From: Aquificota bacterium | GTDB lineage: Bacteria; Aquificota; Aquificia; Aquificales; Hydrogenothermaceae | Direction: 5' to 3' | Assembly: GCA_013153795.1 (NCBI GenBank) | Contig: JAADDV010000162.1 | Span: 1 to 8,904, forward strand | Length of the DNA stretch: 8,904 bases | Part shown: one piece after another, positions 1 through 6,396 of the stretch | Layout: every line of letters begins with the position of its first letter | Numbering within the stretch: position 1 is the stretch's first letter | Program-made: the position numbers and the translations under genes | The notes under the pieces: model-generated | The model's input: the letters and a program-made list of their open reading frames with translations, nothing else | Told to the model about the DNA's origin: nothing | Database searches by the model: none

Positions 1-465
1 ATTAAATGGTTCTAATATATTGAAACTTTTAAATATGTCTTGTAGTTTTTTTGCAAGAGAAACTAAATGTTTTTCATCTTGAGAAGATATAGTAACAACA
101 AGAGGAGGAAACTTATCTGCAATATTAGTAATTTTATAAGAGTTTTTATCTATAGCTTTAAAAGGGTCATGTTTTTCTATATATAGAATTGGTTTTCCAA
201 TTTCCTCTCTAAGAGATAGAAGAAATTTTTCTCTTGTAAGTAAGACATCAAAATCTTCATGAAGGGCATTTATCAACTCTACGGCAAACTTTTCTTTATA
301 TAGAATATTTTCTAAAGCTTCTCCATAAAGAATTTTTTGAAGCTCATCTATTTGAACATCTTGAGTTATTCGAAATTCTAAAGGTTTTGTCATTTCATCA
401 GTAACCAAAACACCTGCCTTATATCCTTTTTCAGTCTCTAAGAAATCTATATAAGCTAGTTTCAT
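1..465 (-). CDS. Conserved protein of unknown function (5' part; 3' end outside window)
   Basis: An open frame runs from an ATG at 465-463 leftwards to the window edge without a stop, giving 155 codons. It begins MKLAYIDFLETEKGY, and a GGAG Shine-Dalgarno (SD) at 474-471 sits 5 nt before the start. The product looks soluble: charged, with no signal peptide or membrane segment. A notable stretch at residues 27-53 reads KPLEFRIT, then LQKILYGEALENIL. I have a faint memory of similar 'PLEFR...ILYG' proteins annotated as hypothetical in several deep-branching bacteria, but I cannot assign a function. There is a basic/hydrophobic alternation and an apparent beta strand (PPLVVTISS, about 119-127). 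The gene is divergent from ubiX across 163 bp. Real coding is supported by the SD, the long open frame and a natural amino-acid composition. Function is unknown. Confidence 0.8.
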   Translation of the reverse strand, partial: MKLAYIDFLETEKGYKAGVLVTDEMTKPLEFRITQDVQIDELQKILYGEALENILYKEKFAVELINALHEDFDVLLTREKFLLSLREEIGKPILYIEKHDPFKAIDKNSYKITNIADKFPPLVVTISSQDEKHLVSLAKKLQDIFKSFNILEPFN

Positions 466-470
466 CAAAT

Positions 471-474
471 CTCC
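471..474 (-). promoter_or_regulatory. Ribosome binding site of the leftward unknown gene
   Basis: On the minus strand GGAG is followed by 5 nt and the ATG at 465. This fixes the start of the partial leftward gene, which lacks a stop in the window. Confidence 0.7.
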
Positions 475-515
475 AAAATTTATTTATTGATTAATTTATT
501 TTCGGAAATTTTAGA

Positions 516-521
516 ATTATA
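516..521 (-). promoter_or_regulatory. Possible -10 element for the leftward unknown gene
   Basis: The minus strand carries a perfect TATAAT at 521-516, which would start transcription near 509 and give a leader of about 44 nt. No good -35 hexamer exists at 16-18 nt; that space is filled by the G/C-rich palindrome at 523-555. Either the promoter is activator-dependent or this AT-rich match is chance. Confidence 0.35.
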
Positions 522-522
522 A

Positions 523-555
523 ATAAACCTCTCCCCCCGGGGAAAGGGGGTTTAT
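523..555. repeat. G/C-rich interrupted palindrome between divergent genes
   Basis: Outer arms ATAAACC (523-529) and GGTTTAT (549-555) are perfect inverted repeats. Inside them lies a pyrimidine run of C and T (530-538), then GGGG, AAA and GGGGG. T-G wobbles extend the stem to at least 10 pairs, and an alternative CCCCGGGG core (535-542) is itself palindromic. It is the only G/C-dense stretch in an AT-rich spacer. It lies upstream of both flanking genes, so a terminator role for either is not expected. Candidates are a REP-like dispersed repeat, an operator, or a remnant of a small mobile element. The structure is directly visible; the role is not known. Confidence 0.6.
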
Positions 556-592
556 ATATTTGTTTTTTGTGTTATGTGTTATTTATGAAATT

Positions 593-598
593 TATACT
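593..598 (+). promoter_or_regulatory. Possible -10 element for ubiX
   Basis: TATACT matches the TATAAT consensus at 5 of 6 positions and would start transcription near 605, about 24 nt before the ubiX ATG. No convincing -35 is visible at 16-18 nt; TTGTGT at 567-572 is 20 nt away. This is a weak call. Confidence 0.3.
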
Positions 599-628
599 TT
601 AAACGTAAATCTATCGTGAGGGAAGCTT

Positions 629-1210
629 ATGAAAAAATTTGTTGTTTGTATTACAGGAGCAAGTGGAGCTATTTATGGAGTTCGATTGATAGAAAAACTT
701 TCTGAAGACCATCAAGTTTATTTAGTTGTTTCAAGTAATGGTTTTATAGTAATACAAAGAGAATTAGGTTTAGATAAAGAAAAATTTTTATCGTCTTTAA
801 ATAAAAATGTAAAAGTTTTTGACCCTTATGATATAACTGCTTCTATAGCCAGTGGCTCAAGAATTGTAGAAACAGAAGGAGTTATTATTGCCCCTTGCTC
901 CCTCGGAACTTTAGGTTCAATAGCAAATGGTGTTTCTCAAAATCTAATTCACAGGGTAGCAGATGTTGCTCTAAAAGAAAGAAAAAAATTGTATCTTCTT
1001 GTTCGTGAGATGCCTTTTTCTCTTATTCATATAGAGAATATGAAAAAGGTTTCTTTAGCTGGTGGAATAGTTGCTTCTGCTTCTCCAGGATTTTATCATT
1101 ATCCTAAGACCTTAGATGATTTAATTAATTTTGTAGTAGGAAAAATATTAGATACTTTTAATATTCCCCATTCTCTATATAAAAAATGGAGAGCAGAGGA
1201 AACATTCTAA
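629..1210 (+). CDS. ubiX: Flavin prenyltransferase UbiX
   Basis: UbiX transfers a dimethylallyl group from dimethylallyl phosphate to FMN, making the prenylated FMN cofactor required by UbiD-type decarboxylases in quinone synthesis. The 193-residue length is typical of the family. Visible signatures are the N-terminal Rossmann-like flavin phosphate loop GASGAIYG (10-17), SSNG (35-38), the family hallmark PCSLGTLGSIANG (89-101), ADVALKER (111-118), the VRE triplet (125-127) and PGFYHYP (153-159), near the aromatic/prenyl-phosphate site. The ATG start is supported by GAGGGAAG at 618-625. It is followed after 137 bp by groES with its own promoter, so it is probably monocistronic. No ubiD partner is in the window. 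Given the lineage, menaquinone-type quinone synthesis is the likely consumer (inference). Confidence 0.93.
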   Translation: MKKFVVCITGASGAIYGVRLIEKLSEDHQVYLVVSSNGFIVIQRELGLDKEKFLSSLNKNVKVFDPYDITASIASGSRIVETEGVIIAPCSLGTLGSIANGVSQNLIHRVADVALKERKKLYLLVREMPFSLIHIENMKKVSLAGGIVASASPGFYHYPKTLDDLINFVVGKILDTFNIPHSLYKKWRAEETF

Positions 1211-1233
1211 TAATCAGTTAATAAAGTAATAAG

Positions 1234-1252
1234 TAAATTTTAGTCAAATTTA
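1234..1252. repeat. AT-only inverted repeat downstream of ubiX
   Basis: Arms TAAATTT (1234-1240) and AAATTTA (1246-1252) flank TAGTC. The heptamer TAATCAG also occurs twice in direct orientation (1211-1217 and 1251-1257). The hairpin has no G-C pairs, so it is a poor terminator. It lies just upstream of the groES promoter and could be a protein-binding site, but chance is likely in such AT-rich DNA. Confidence 0.25.
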
Positions 1253-1275
1253 ATCAGATTTTATATATATATCTA

Positions 1276-1304
1276 TTGCATTTTTTTCTATTCAGGATTA
1301 TAAT
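1276..1304 (+). promoter_or_regulatory. Housekeeping-sigma promoter of groES-groEL
   Basis: TTGCAT (1276-1281) and a perfect TATAAT (1299-1304) are separated by 17 nt, the ideal spacing. Transcription would start near 1311, leaving a leader of about 37 nt that contains the strong SD. The stretch from 1211 to 1347 holds no CIRCE operator (TTAGCACTC-N9-GAGTGCTAA) and no recognisable heat-shock sigma promoter. The operon therefore looks constitutively strong, or controlled by something not recognisable here. Confidence 0.75.
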
Positions 1305-1331
1305 GTTTATAGAAAAATATAAAAAGCAGAT

Positions 1332-1340
1332 AAAGGAGGT
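1332..1340 (+). promoter_or_regulatory. Strong Shine-Dalgarno site of groES
   Basis: AAAGGAGGT is a nearly full-length complement to the 16S rRNA 3' tail, 7 nt before the ATG at 1348. It is among the best SD sites in the window, as expected for a highly expressed chaperone. Confidence 0.85.
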
Positions 1341-1347
1341 ATAGAGG

Positions 1348-1638
1348 ATGGCAATCAAACCTCTCTATGACAGAGTTGTAGTAAAACCAATTGAAGAAAA
1401 AGAAGAAAAAACTCCATCTGGAATTATCATTCCTGATACAGCAAAAGAAAAACCTTCAGAAGGTGAAGTAATAGCTGTTGGAGAAGGAAGACTTTTAGAA
1501 AATGGCCAAATTGTTCCATTAAAAGTAAAAGTTGGAGATAAAGTTGTTTATAGTAAATATGCTGGAAATGAGTTTGTTCTTGATGGCGAAGATGTAATTA
1601 TTCTCAGAGAAGAAGATATTCTCGCTATTATTAACTAA
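1348..1638 (+). CDS. groES: Co-chaperonin GroES (Cpn10)
   Basis: GroES forms the heptameric lid that caps the GroEL ring in the cytoplasm and encloses the folding client. The 96-residue length is standard for Cpn10. The N-terminal signature IKPLYDRVVVKP (3-14) is present. The mobile loop (about 17-32) contains the hydrophobic GIIIP segment (25-29) that docks on the GroEL apical domain. The acidic/charged residues before it (EEKEEK) and the C-terminal strand (VIILREEDILAII, 83-95) are typical. The ATG is fixed by a very strong SD. groEL follows after 27 bp with its own SD, and one promoter appears to serve both genes. Confidence 0.97.
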   Translation: MAIKPLYDRVVVKPIEEKEEKTPSGIIIPDTAKEKPSEGEVIAVGEGRLLENGQIVPLKVKVGDKVVYSKYAGNEFVLDGEDVIILREEDILAIIN

Positions 1639-1650
1639 CAAAAAAAATAA

Positions 1651-1660
1651 GAGGAGGTGA
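1651..1660 (+). promoter_or_regulatory. Strong Shine-Dalgarno site of groEL
   Basis: GAGGAGGTGA is 5 nt before the groEL ATG at 1666 and matches the anti-SD over its whole length. It lets groEL be translated at a high rate independently of groES. Confidence 0.8.
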
Positions 1661-1665
1661 CATAA

Positions 1666-3303
1666 ATGGCAGGAAAAATGATTATCTATGGAGAAGAAGC
1701 AAGAGCAAAATTAAAAGCTGGTGTAGATAAATTAGCAAATGCAGTAAAAGTAACTCTTGGACCAAGAGGAAGAGAAGTTATCCTTGAGAAAAAATGGGGT
1801 TCTCCAAACGTAACAAAAGATGGTGTTTCTGTTGCTAAAGAAATAGAACTTTCTGACCCATTAGAAAATATGGCAGCACAGCTTGTAAAAGAGGTTGCTT
1901 CAAAAACTGCTGATGTAGCAGGTGATGGAACAACAACAGCAACAATCTTAACTCAGGCTATATATACAGAAGGTCTTAAAGCTATTGCTTCAGGTGCAAA
2001 CCCTGTATATGTAAAAAGAGGAATTGATGAAGCTGTAAAAGTTCTTGTTGAAGAACTCAAAAAAATGTCAAAAGAAGTAAGTGGAAGAACAGAAATAGAG
2101 CAAGTTGCTACAATTTCTGCAAACAACGACCCTGAAATTGGAAAAATCATTGCTGATGCAATGGAAAAAGTTGGAAAAGACGGTGTTATTACTGTAGAGG
2201 AAAGCAAAACTTCTGAAACAACTTTAGAAGTTGTAGAAGGTATGCAGTTTGATAGAGGATATTTATCTCCATATTTCGTAACAAATCCTGAAAAAATGGA
2301 AGCCGTTTTAGAAAATCCATTTATTCTCATATATGAAAAGAAAATCAACAACATAAGAGAACTTCTCCCATTATTAGAAAAAGTTGTTCAAACAAATAGA
2401 CCACTTCTCATAATCGCAGAAGATGTAGAGGGAGAAGCACTTGCTACATTAGTAGTAAACAACCTTAAAGGTGTTCTCAAAGTAGTAGCTGTTAAAGCTC
2501 CTGGATTTGGTGAAAGAAGAAAAGCAATGCTTCAAGATATTGCTATCTTAACAGGTGGACAAGCTATTACAGAAGACCTTGGAATTAAACTTGAAAATGT
2601 AGACCTTGACATGCTTGGTCAAGCTGACAAAGTTGTTGTTGACAAAGACAATACTACAATCATTGGTGGAAAAGGAGACCCAGAAGAAATAAAAGCAAGA
2701 ATAGAGCAAATCAAAAAACAAATTGAAACAACAACTTCTGAGTATGATAAAGAAAAACTCCAAGAAAGACTTGCTAAACTTGCAGGTGGAGTAGCTATCA
2801 TCAAAGTAGGTGCAGCTACTGAAGCTGAGCTTAAAGAGAAAAAAGACAGAGTAGACGACGCTGTTCATGCTACAAAAGCTGCTGTTGAGGAAGGAATTGT
2901 TCCTGGTGGTGGTGTAGCACTCTTAAGAGCTTCTAAATCCCTTTGCGATATAAAAGAAGAAAACCCTGATAAAAAATGGGGAATTGATATTATTCACAAA
3001 GCTTGTGAAGTTCCATTAAAACAAATTGCAAATAATGCAGGATTTGAAGGTTCTGTTGTTATAGAAAAAGTTAAAGCTAATGATAATCCAAACTATGGAT
3101 TTAATGCTGCTACTGGTGAATATGTAGATATGTTTGAAGCAGGTATTATAGACCCAACTAAAGTTGTAAGAACAGCAATGCAAAATGCTGCTTCTGTTGC
3201 AGGCACAATGCTCACAGCTGAAGCGCTTGTTGCTGAAAAACCAGAAAAAGAAGAAAAAGCTCCTGCTCCTGGAATGGAAGGAATGGGAGATATGGGATTC
3301 TAA
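1666..3303 (+). CDS. groEL: Chaperonin GroEL (Cpn60)
   Basis: GroEL is the ATP-driven, double-ring tetradecameric folding chamber in the cytoplasm. The 545-residue length is typical. Nucleotide-site features are intact: VTLGPRGR (29-36), D52 in KDGVS, DVAGDGTTT (83-91, with D87), and the ATP-hydrolysis aspartate D398 in RVDDAVHATKAA. VEEGIVPGGG (408-416 region) is the usual family signature. The apical domain (about 190-375) is complete. The tail ends with a short Gly/Met-rich motif, GMEGMGDMGF, after a charged Lys/Glu/Pro/Ala stretch; that is the disordered cavity tail, somewhat short in GGM repeats. It is co-transcribed with groES and ends at a strong terminator. The antisense open frames within it are shadows. 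Confidence 0.98.
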   Translation: MAGKMIIYGEEARAKLKAGVDKLANAVKVTLGPRGREVILEKKWGSPNVTKDGVSVAKEIELSDPLENMAAQLVKEVASKTADVAGDGTTTATILTQAIYTEGLKAIASGANPVYVKRGIDEAVKVLVEELKKMSKEVSGRTEIEQVATISANNDPEIGKIIADAMEKVGKDGVITVEESKTSETTLEVVEGMQFDRGYLSPYFVTNPEKMEAVLENPFILIYEKKINNIRELLPLLEKVVQTNRPLLIIAEDVEGEALATLVVNNLKGVLKVVAVKAPGFGERRKAMLQDIAILTGGQAITEDLGIKLENVDLDMLGQADKVVVDKDNTTIIGGKGDPEEIKARIEQIKKQIETTTSEYDKEKLQERLAKLAGGVAIIKVGAATEAELKEKKDRVDDAVHATKAAVEEGIVPGGGVALLRASKSLCDIKEENPDKKWGIDIIHKACEVPLKQIANNAGFEGSVVIEKVKANDNPNYGFNAATGEYVDMFEAGIIDPTKVVRTAMQNAASVAGTMLTAEALVAEKPEKEEKAPAPGMEGMGDMGF

Positions 3304-3312
3304 AAAACTTTT

Positions 3313-3346
3313 AAAAAGCCTCCTTAGAAGGAGGCTTTTTCTTTTT
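3313..3346 (+). terminator. Intrinsic terminator of groES-groEL, overlapping the next gene's SD
   Basis: A 13-nt perfect inverted repeat runs from AAAAAGCCTCCTT (3313-3325) to AAGGAGGCTTTTT (3328-3340), followed by C and TTTTT (3341-3346). Allowing a 4-nt loop, the stem is about 12 pairs with a G/C-rich centre and a U-tract: a classic rho-independent terminator 9 nt after the groEL stop. Its right arm contains AAGGAGG (3328-3334), the only SD-like sequence ahead of the ATG at 3347. The same element could therefore both terminate groEL transcripts and mask the next gene's ribosome site in readthrough RNA. Confidence 0.93.
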
Positions 3347-3874
3347 ATGAAAAAAAATTTATTAACTGAGCCATACATAGCTATTTTTTTATTATTTCTT
3401 TTATTTTTATTTTTGTTTTTGAGTCATTTTTTTCCCTTTTTCTCTAATTTTGTTATTATTGTTCTTTCTTTACCTTTATTTTTATATCCATTATCACCTT
3501 TAGGTTTTAAATATATAAAGAAAGGTTTTTTAATAGGGTTTATTTCATCTTTAATATATCTGCCTTTTATAAAGTTTGAAAAAGTTTCTTATATTGAAAA
3601 TATAAATATTTTTATTTTTTCTATATTTGAAGAAATATTTTTCAGAGGATATCTTTTTTTTGCTTTAAAAATAAAAAATGTGCATATAAAAAATTTATTT
3701 ATCTCTTTTATTTTTTCTTTAGCTCACGTAATTCTTTATGGAGATTTAACTAAAATAACAGTTTTCTTCCCTTCTTTAATTTTTGGGTATCTTTATATTT
3801 ATTCTGGGTCTATAATTGCTCCTATTATTTTTCATATTTTTTCTAATCTTTTTTATATTTCTAACTTTCGCTAG
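3347..3874 (+). CDS. CPBP-family (CAAX/Abi-like) intramembrane metal-independent glutamic protease
   Basis: The 175-residue polytopic membrane protein carries all three CPBP/Abi family motifs: EEIFFR (95-100), the FxxxH motif at F123-H127 (FSLAH) and HxxxN at H163-N167. These are the active-site residues of the Rce1/CAAX-protease-like fold. Hydrophobic segments lie near 11-29, 32-50, 58-74, 86-93, 114-128 and 138-168. Phe is about 19% of residues (33/175), extreme even for this genome. The frame stays open upstream into groEL, but the ATG at 3347 is chosen because the protein contains no other Met and the upstream extension is groEL sequence in another frame. The SD (AAGGAGG, 12 nt before the ATG, a long spacing) lies in the groEL terminator. 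Family members act in prenyl-protein processing, bacteriocin immunity or membrane-protein turnover; the substrate here is unknown. Confidence 0.82.
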   Translation: MKKNLLTEPYIAIFLLFLLFLFLFLSHFFPFFSNFVIIVLSLPLFLYPLSPLGFKYIKKGFLIGFISSLIYLPFIKFEKVSYIENINIFIFSIFEEIFFRGYLFFALKIKNVHIKNLFISFIFSLAHVILYGDLTKITVFFPSLIFGYLYIYSGSIIAPIIFHIFSNLFYISNFR

Positions 3875-3899
3875 TTTCAAAAAATTGCTACAAAGTATA

Positions 3900-3927
3900 T
3901 AGACATTTCTTTATTTTGTGTTATATT
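3900..3927 (+). promoter_or_regulatory. Promoter of the helicase-tsaE operon, giving a near-leaderless mRNA
   Basis: TAGACA (3900-3905, 5/6 to TTGACA) and TATATT (3922-3927, 5/6 to TATAAT) are 16 nt apart. The predicted first nucleotide is near 3934, only about 3 nt before the ATG at 3937. No SD precedes that ATG, which fits a leaderless transcript. The region is AT-rich, so a chance match is possible. Confidence 0.5.
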
Positions 3928-3936
3928 TCTCTAACT

Positions 3937-6387
3937 ATGGATATATTAAAATATTACAGAAGTAGAATTGTTTTTTCTAAAACTTTACCTCCAAAAAGTC
4001 CTACTTTTAAAATTTTTAATCCAGAAAATGAAAATTTAAGAAAATTTTTAAAAAGAAAAAATATACAACTTTATGCTCATCAAGTAGATGGAATTCAGGA
4101 GGTAAAAAAAGGAAATAATATCGTTATTACAACTCCAACAGCTTCAGGAAAATCATTGATTTATATCTTATCTATTCTTGACCACTTAGTTAAAAATCCA
4201 GATACAAAAGCCATTGTTATCTTTCCCTTAAAAGCATTAGCCAGAGACCAATATGAAAAAATACAATCTCTTGTTTTAGAAACAAAAATACCAGCAACAG
4301 TAGAAGTATATGATGGAGATACTCCAAAAGAAAAAAGACAGGAGATAAAGAAAAATCCTCCAACATTTTTAATAACAACTCCAGATATGCTGAATGCTGG
4401 GATATTGCCTTATCATTCCAGTTGGTCTAGTTTTTTTGAAAATCTGGATTTTATTGTTTTAGATGAAATCCATGCATACAGAGGTATTTTAGGTTCACAT
4501 ATAGCTAATATAATCAAAAGGTTAAAAAGAATAGCAAACTACTATAAATCTAAAAAACCTGTTTTTATTATGAATTCTGCTACTATTCACAATCCTGCAG
4601 ATTTTGCTTCAAAATTGACAGGTGAAAAAGTTATAGAAATTTCAAAATCCGGAGCTCCGTCTCCTGAAAGGGAAGTTCAAATTTTTAAAGGACTTCGTGC
4701 AACAGAAACAGCTGAGCTTATAGCTAACACAGTTATAGAGGATATTTCAACCATAGTTTTTGTGGATAGTAGAAAAGAGGCTGAAATACTTTCTTTGCGG
4801 GTAAAGGAGGTTTTAAGGAAAAAAGGAAGAGAAGATCTTGTAGATAAAGTAAGTCCTTACCGCTCAGGTTATACTCCTCAGGAAAGAAGAGAGATAGAGT
4901 TTAAGCTTTTAACGAAAAATATCCTTGCTGTAATATCAACAAGTGCTTTAGAGATGGGTATTGATATAGGAGATTTAGAAAGCTGTATCCTTGTAGGATA
5001 TCCAGGAACATTGGCTCAGGTCTGGCAGAGGTTTGGAAGAGCAGGAAGGAGAGACAAAAAAGCTTACAACATACTACTTCCTAAAAGAAATGCTTTAGAC
5101 CAGTATTTTGTTAAAAACCCTGAAGAGCTTTTTAACCGTCAGATGGAAGAACCTATTATAAATCCTTTAAACAGATATATCCTAAAAAAACATCTTCCTG
5201 TTATGGCAAGTGAGCTTCCTATAAAAATATCAGAACTTTCTAAAGAGGAAAAGGAGGTTGCAAGGGAGCTTTACAAAGAAAAAAAACTTAGATTTTCAAA
5301 TAACAAACTATATGCTTCAAGACAGCCTCCTTTTAGTATCCGCTCAGCTGGAGAAAGTTTTTCTATAGTTGAATCTGTTTCAGGAAAAATCATAGGGGAT
5401 ATTTCAGAGGATATTCTTATATATGAAGCTCATCCTGGAGCTGTTTACCTGCACAATGGAGAAAAGTATCTTGTTGAACATTTAGATACTGAAAGTAAAG
5501 TAGTTTATGTTGTTAAATCAAATGTTTCATACCTTACAGAACCTTTAAGGGAGTCTTTTATAGAGATTATTCAGATAGAAGACTCAAAAAGACAGGGAAG
5601 TGTTGAGCTTTTTAAAGGAAAGGTTAAGGTTAAGACTACTGTTGTTGGCTATTCTATGAGAGATATAGAGTATGATGAAAAACTAAAAGATGAAATATTC
5701 CAGCCTGAAAACTTTTTAACAAGGGAGTTTGAAACCGTTGCTTTCTGGTGGAGTATGCCTTCAGAATGGGAAGAAGAAATTATAAGGCTAAATACAAAGC
5801 ATAACATACGCCTTTTATATGAGTTTCTTTTGAAAAAAGTTTCTTTATACACAGGAGATTTTGTGTATAGGGATGTTGTTTTTGAAAAGTTTTTAAAATT
5901 TAGAAAAAACTTTGATATAGATGATTTTTCCTTTGCTTTGAAAGCTGTTGAGGGTATTGTTTCAAGAATGGGACAAAAGGAAAAAGATGAGTTTAAAGAA
6001 TACACAAAAAGAATAAAAGAGAGAAAAAATGCGTTTCTTGGAGCTTTACATGGTGTAGAACATGGTCTTATTGGTATATATCCACTATATGCAATGAATG
6101 ATAGATGGGATATAGGAGGTCTTTCTACGCCATTTTTCCCTGATACAGGAAGACCAACTATTTTTATTTATGATGGTTATGAAGGGGGAGTTGGTTATTC
6201 AGAAGTAGGTTTCAGCAGATTAAAAGAAATGATAGAAAGTACATACAAAACTATTGCAAAATGCAGCTGTATATCAGGCTGTCCATCCTGTATTTTTTCT
6301 CCAAAATGTGGAAACTCAAATGAGTATCTAGATAAAACAGCATCTATAATACTTTCACACAAAATTCTGAAAGAACTCAGTAAATAG
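3937..6387 (+). CDS. DEAD/DEAH-box helicase with C-terminal cysteine (DUF1998/MZB) domain, MrfA/YprA-like
   Basis: An 816-residue superfamily 2 helicase. In order: HQ (48-49) just before motif I; Walker A TPTASGKS (66-73); FPLKALARDQ (96-105); TTPDML (147-152); Walker B DEIH (176-179); SAT (214-216); second RecA domain with VFVDSRKEAE (274-283), STSALEMGIDIG (334-345) and motif VI QRFGRAGR (364-371). The C-terminal half ends with a cluster of cysteines at 776, 778, 782, 785 and 791 (CxCx3CxxCx5C), the metal-binding signature of MrfA/YprA and Hrq1-like helicases. B. subtilis MrfA is a 3'-5' helicase repairing mitomycin-C lesions, so a DNA-repair role is inferred. ATG 3937 is preferred; a TTG at 3916 would add 7 residues without an SD. 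tsaE follows after 9 nt. Confidence 0.9.
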   Translation: MDILKYYRSRIVFSKTLPPKSPTFKIFNPENENLRKFLKRKNIQLYAHQVDGIQEVKKGNNIVITTPTASGKSLIYILSILDHLVKNPDTKAIVIFPLKALARDQYEKIQSLVLETKIPATVEVYDGDTPKEKRQEIKKNPPTFLITTPDMLNAGILPYHSSWSSFFENLDFIVLDEIHAYRGILGSHIANIIKRLKRIANYYKSKKPVFIMNSATIHNPADFASKLTGEKVIEISKSGAPSPEREVQIFKGLRATETAELIANTVIEDISTIVFVDSRKEAEILSLRVKEVLRKKGREDLVDKVSPYRSGYTPQERREIEFKLLTKNILAVISTSALEMGIDIGDLESCILVGYPGTLAQVWQRFGRAGRRDKKAYNILLPKRNALDQYFVKNPEELFNRQMEEPIINPLNRYILKKHLPVMASELPIKISELSKEEKEVARELYKEKKLRFSNNKLYASRQPPFSIRSAGESFSIVESVSGKIIGDISEDILIYEAHPGAVYLHNGEKYLVEHLDTESKVVYVVKSNVSYLTEPLRESFIEIIQIEDSKRQGSVELFKGKVKVKTTVVGYSMRDIEYDEKLKDEIFQPENFLTREFETVAFWWSMPSEWEEEIIRLNTKHNIRLLYEFLLKKVSLYTGDFVYRDVVFEKFLKFRKNFDIDDFSFALKAVEGIVSRMGQKEKDEFKEYTKRIKERKNAFLGALHGVEHGLIGIYPLYAMNDRWDIGGLSTPFFPDTGRPTIFIYDGYEGGVGYSEVGFSRLKEMIESTYKTIAKCSCISGCPSCIFSPKCGNSNEYLDKTASIILSHKILKELSK

Positions 6388-6391
6388 GAGA
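6386..6391 (+). promoter_or_regulatory. Shine-Dalgarno site of tsaE, overlapping the helicase stop
   Basis: AGGAGA shares its first two bases with the helicase TAG (6385-6387) and lies 5 nt before the tsaE ATG. Ribosomes finishing the helicase could reinitiate here, supporting co-translation of the two genes. Confidence 0.7.
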
Positions 6392-6396
6392 GATAC

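Noticed and set aside
1303..1344. A 13-codon upstream frame (MFIEKYKKQIKEV) ending 3 nt before the groES ATG
   Set aside because: Its ATG lies inside and just after the -10 box, upstream of the predicted start near 1311, so it would not be in the main transcript. It also has no SD.
3185..3346. N-terminal extension of the CPBP protease frame into groEL
   Set aside because: It is the groEL 3' end and terminator read in another frame; low complexity and no SD.
1953..3378. Several minus-strand open frames under groEL and the terminator region
   Set aside because: Serine/Phe-rich antisense shadows of the highly conserved groEL sequence, with no supporting SD or domain.
3916..3936. TTG at 3916 as the helicase start
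   Set aside because: It has no SD, adds only MCYISLT, and lies upstream of the predicted start site; ATG 3937 begins the natural sequence MDILKYYRS.
3937..6387. Helicase with DUF1998-like end as part of a DISARM-type defence system
   Set aside because: No methyltransferase, phospholipase-D protein, separate DUF1998 protein or other defence gene is nearby. Single-protein architecture and the tsaE neighbour fit an MrfA/YprA repair helicase better.
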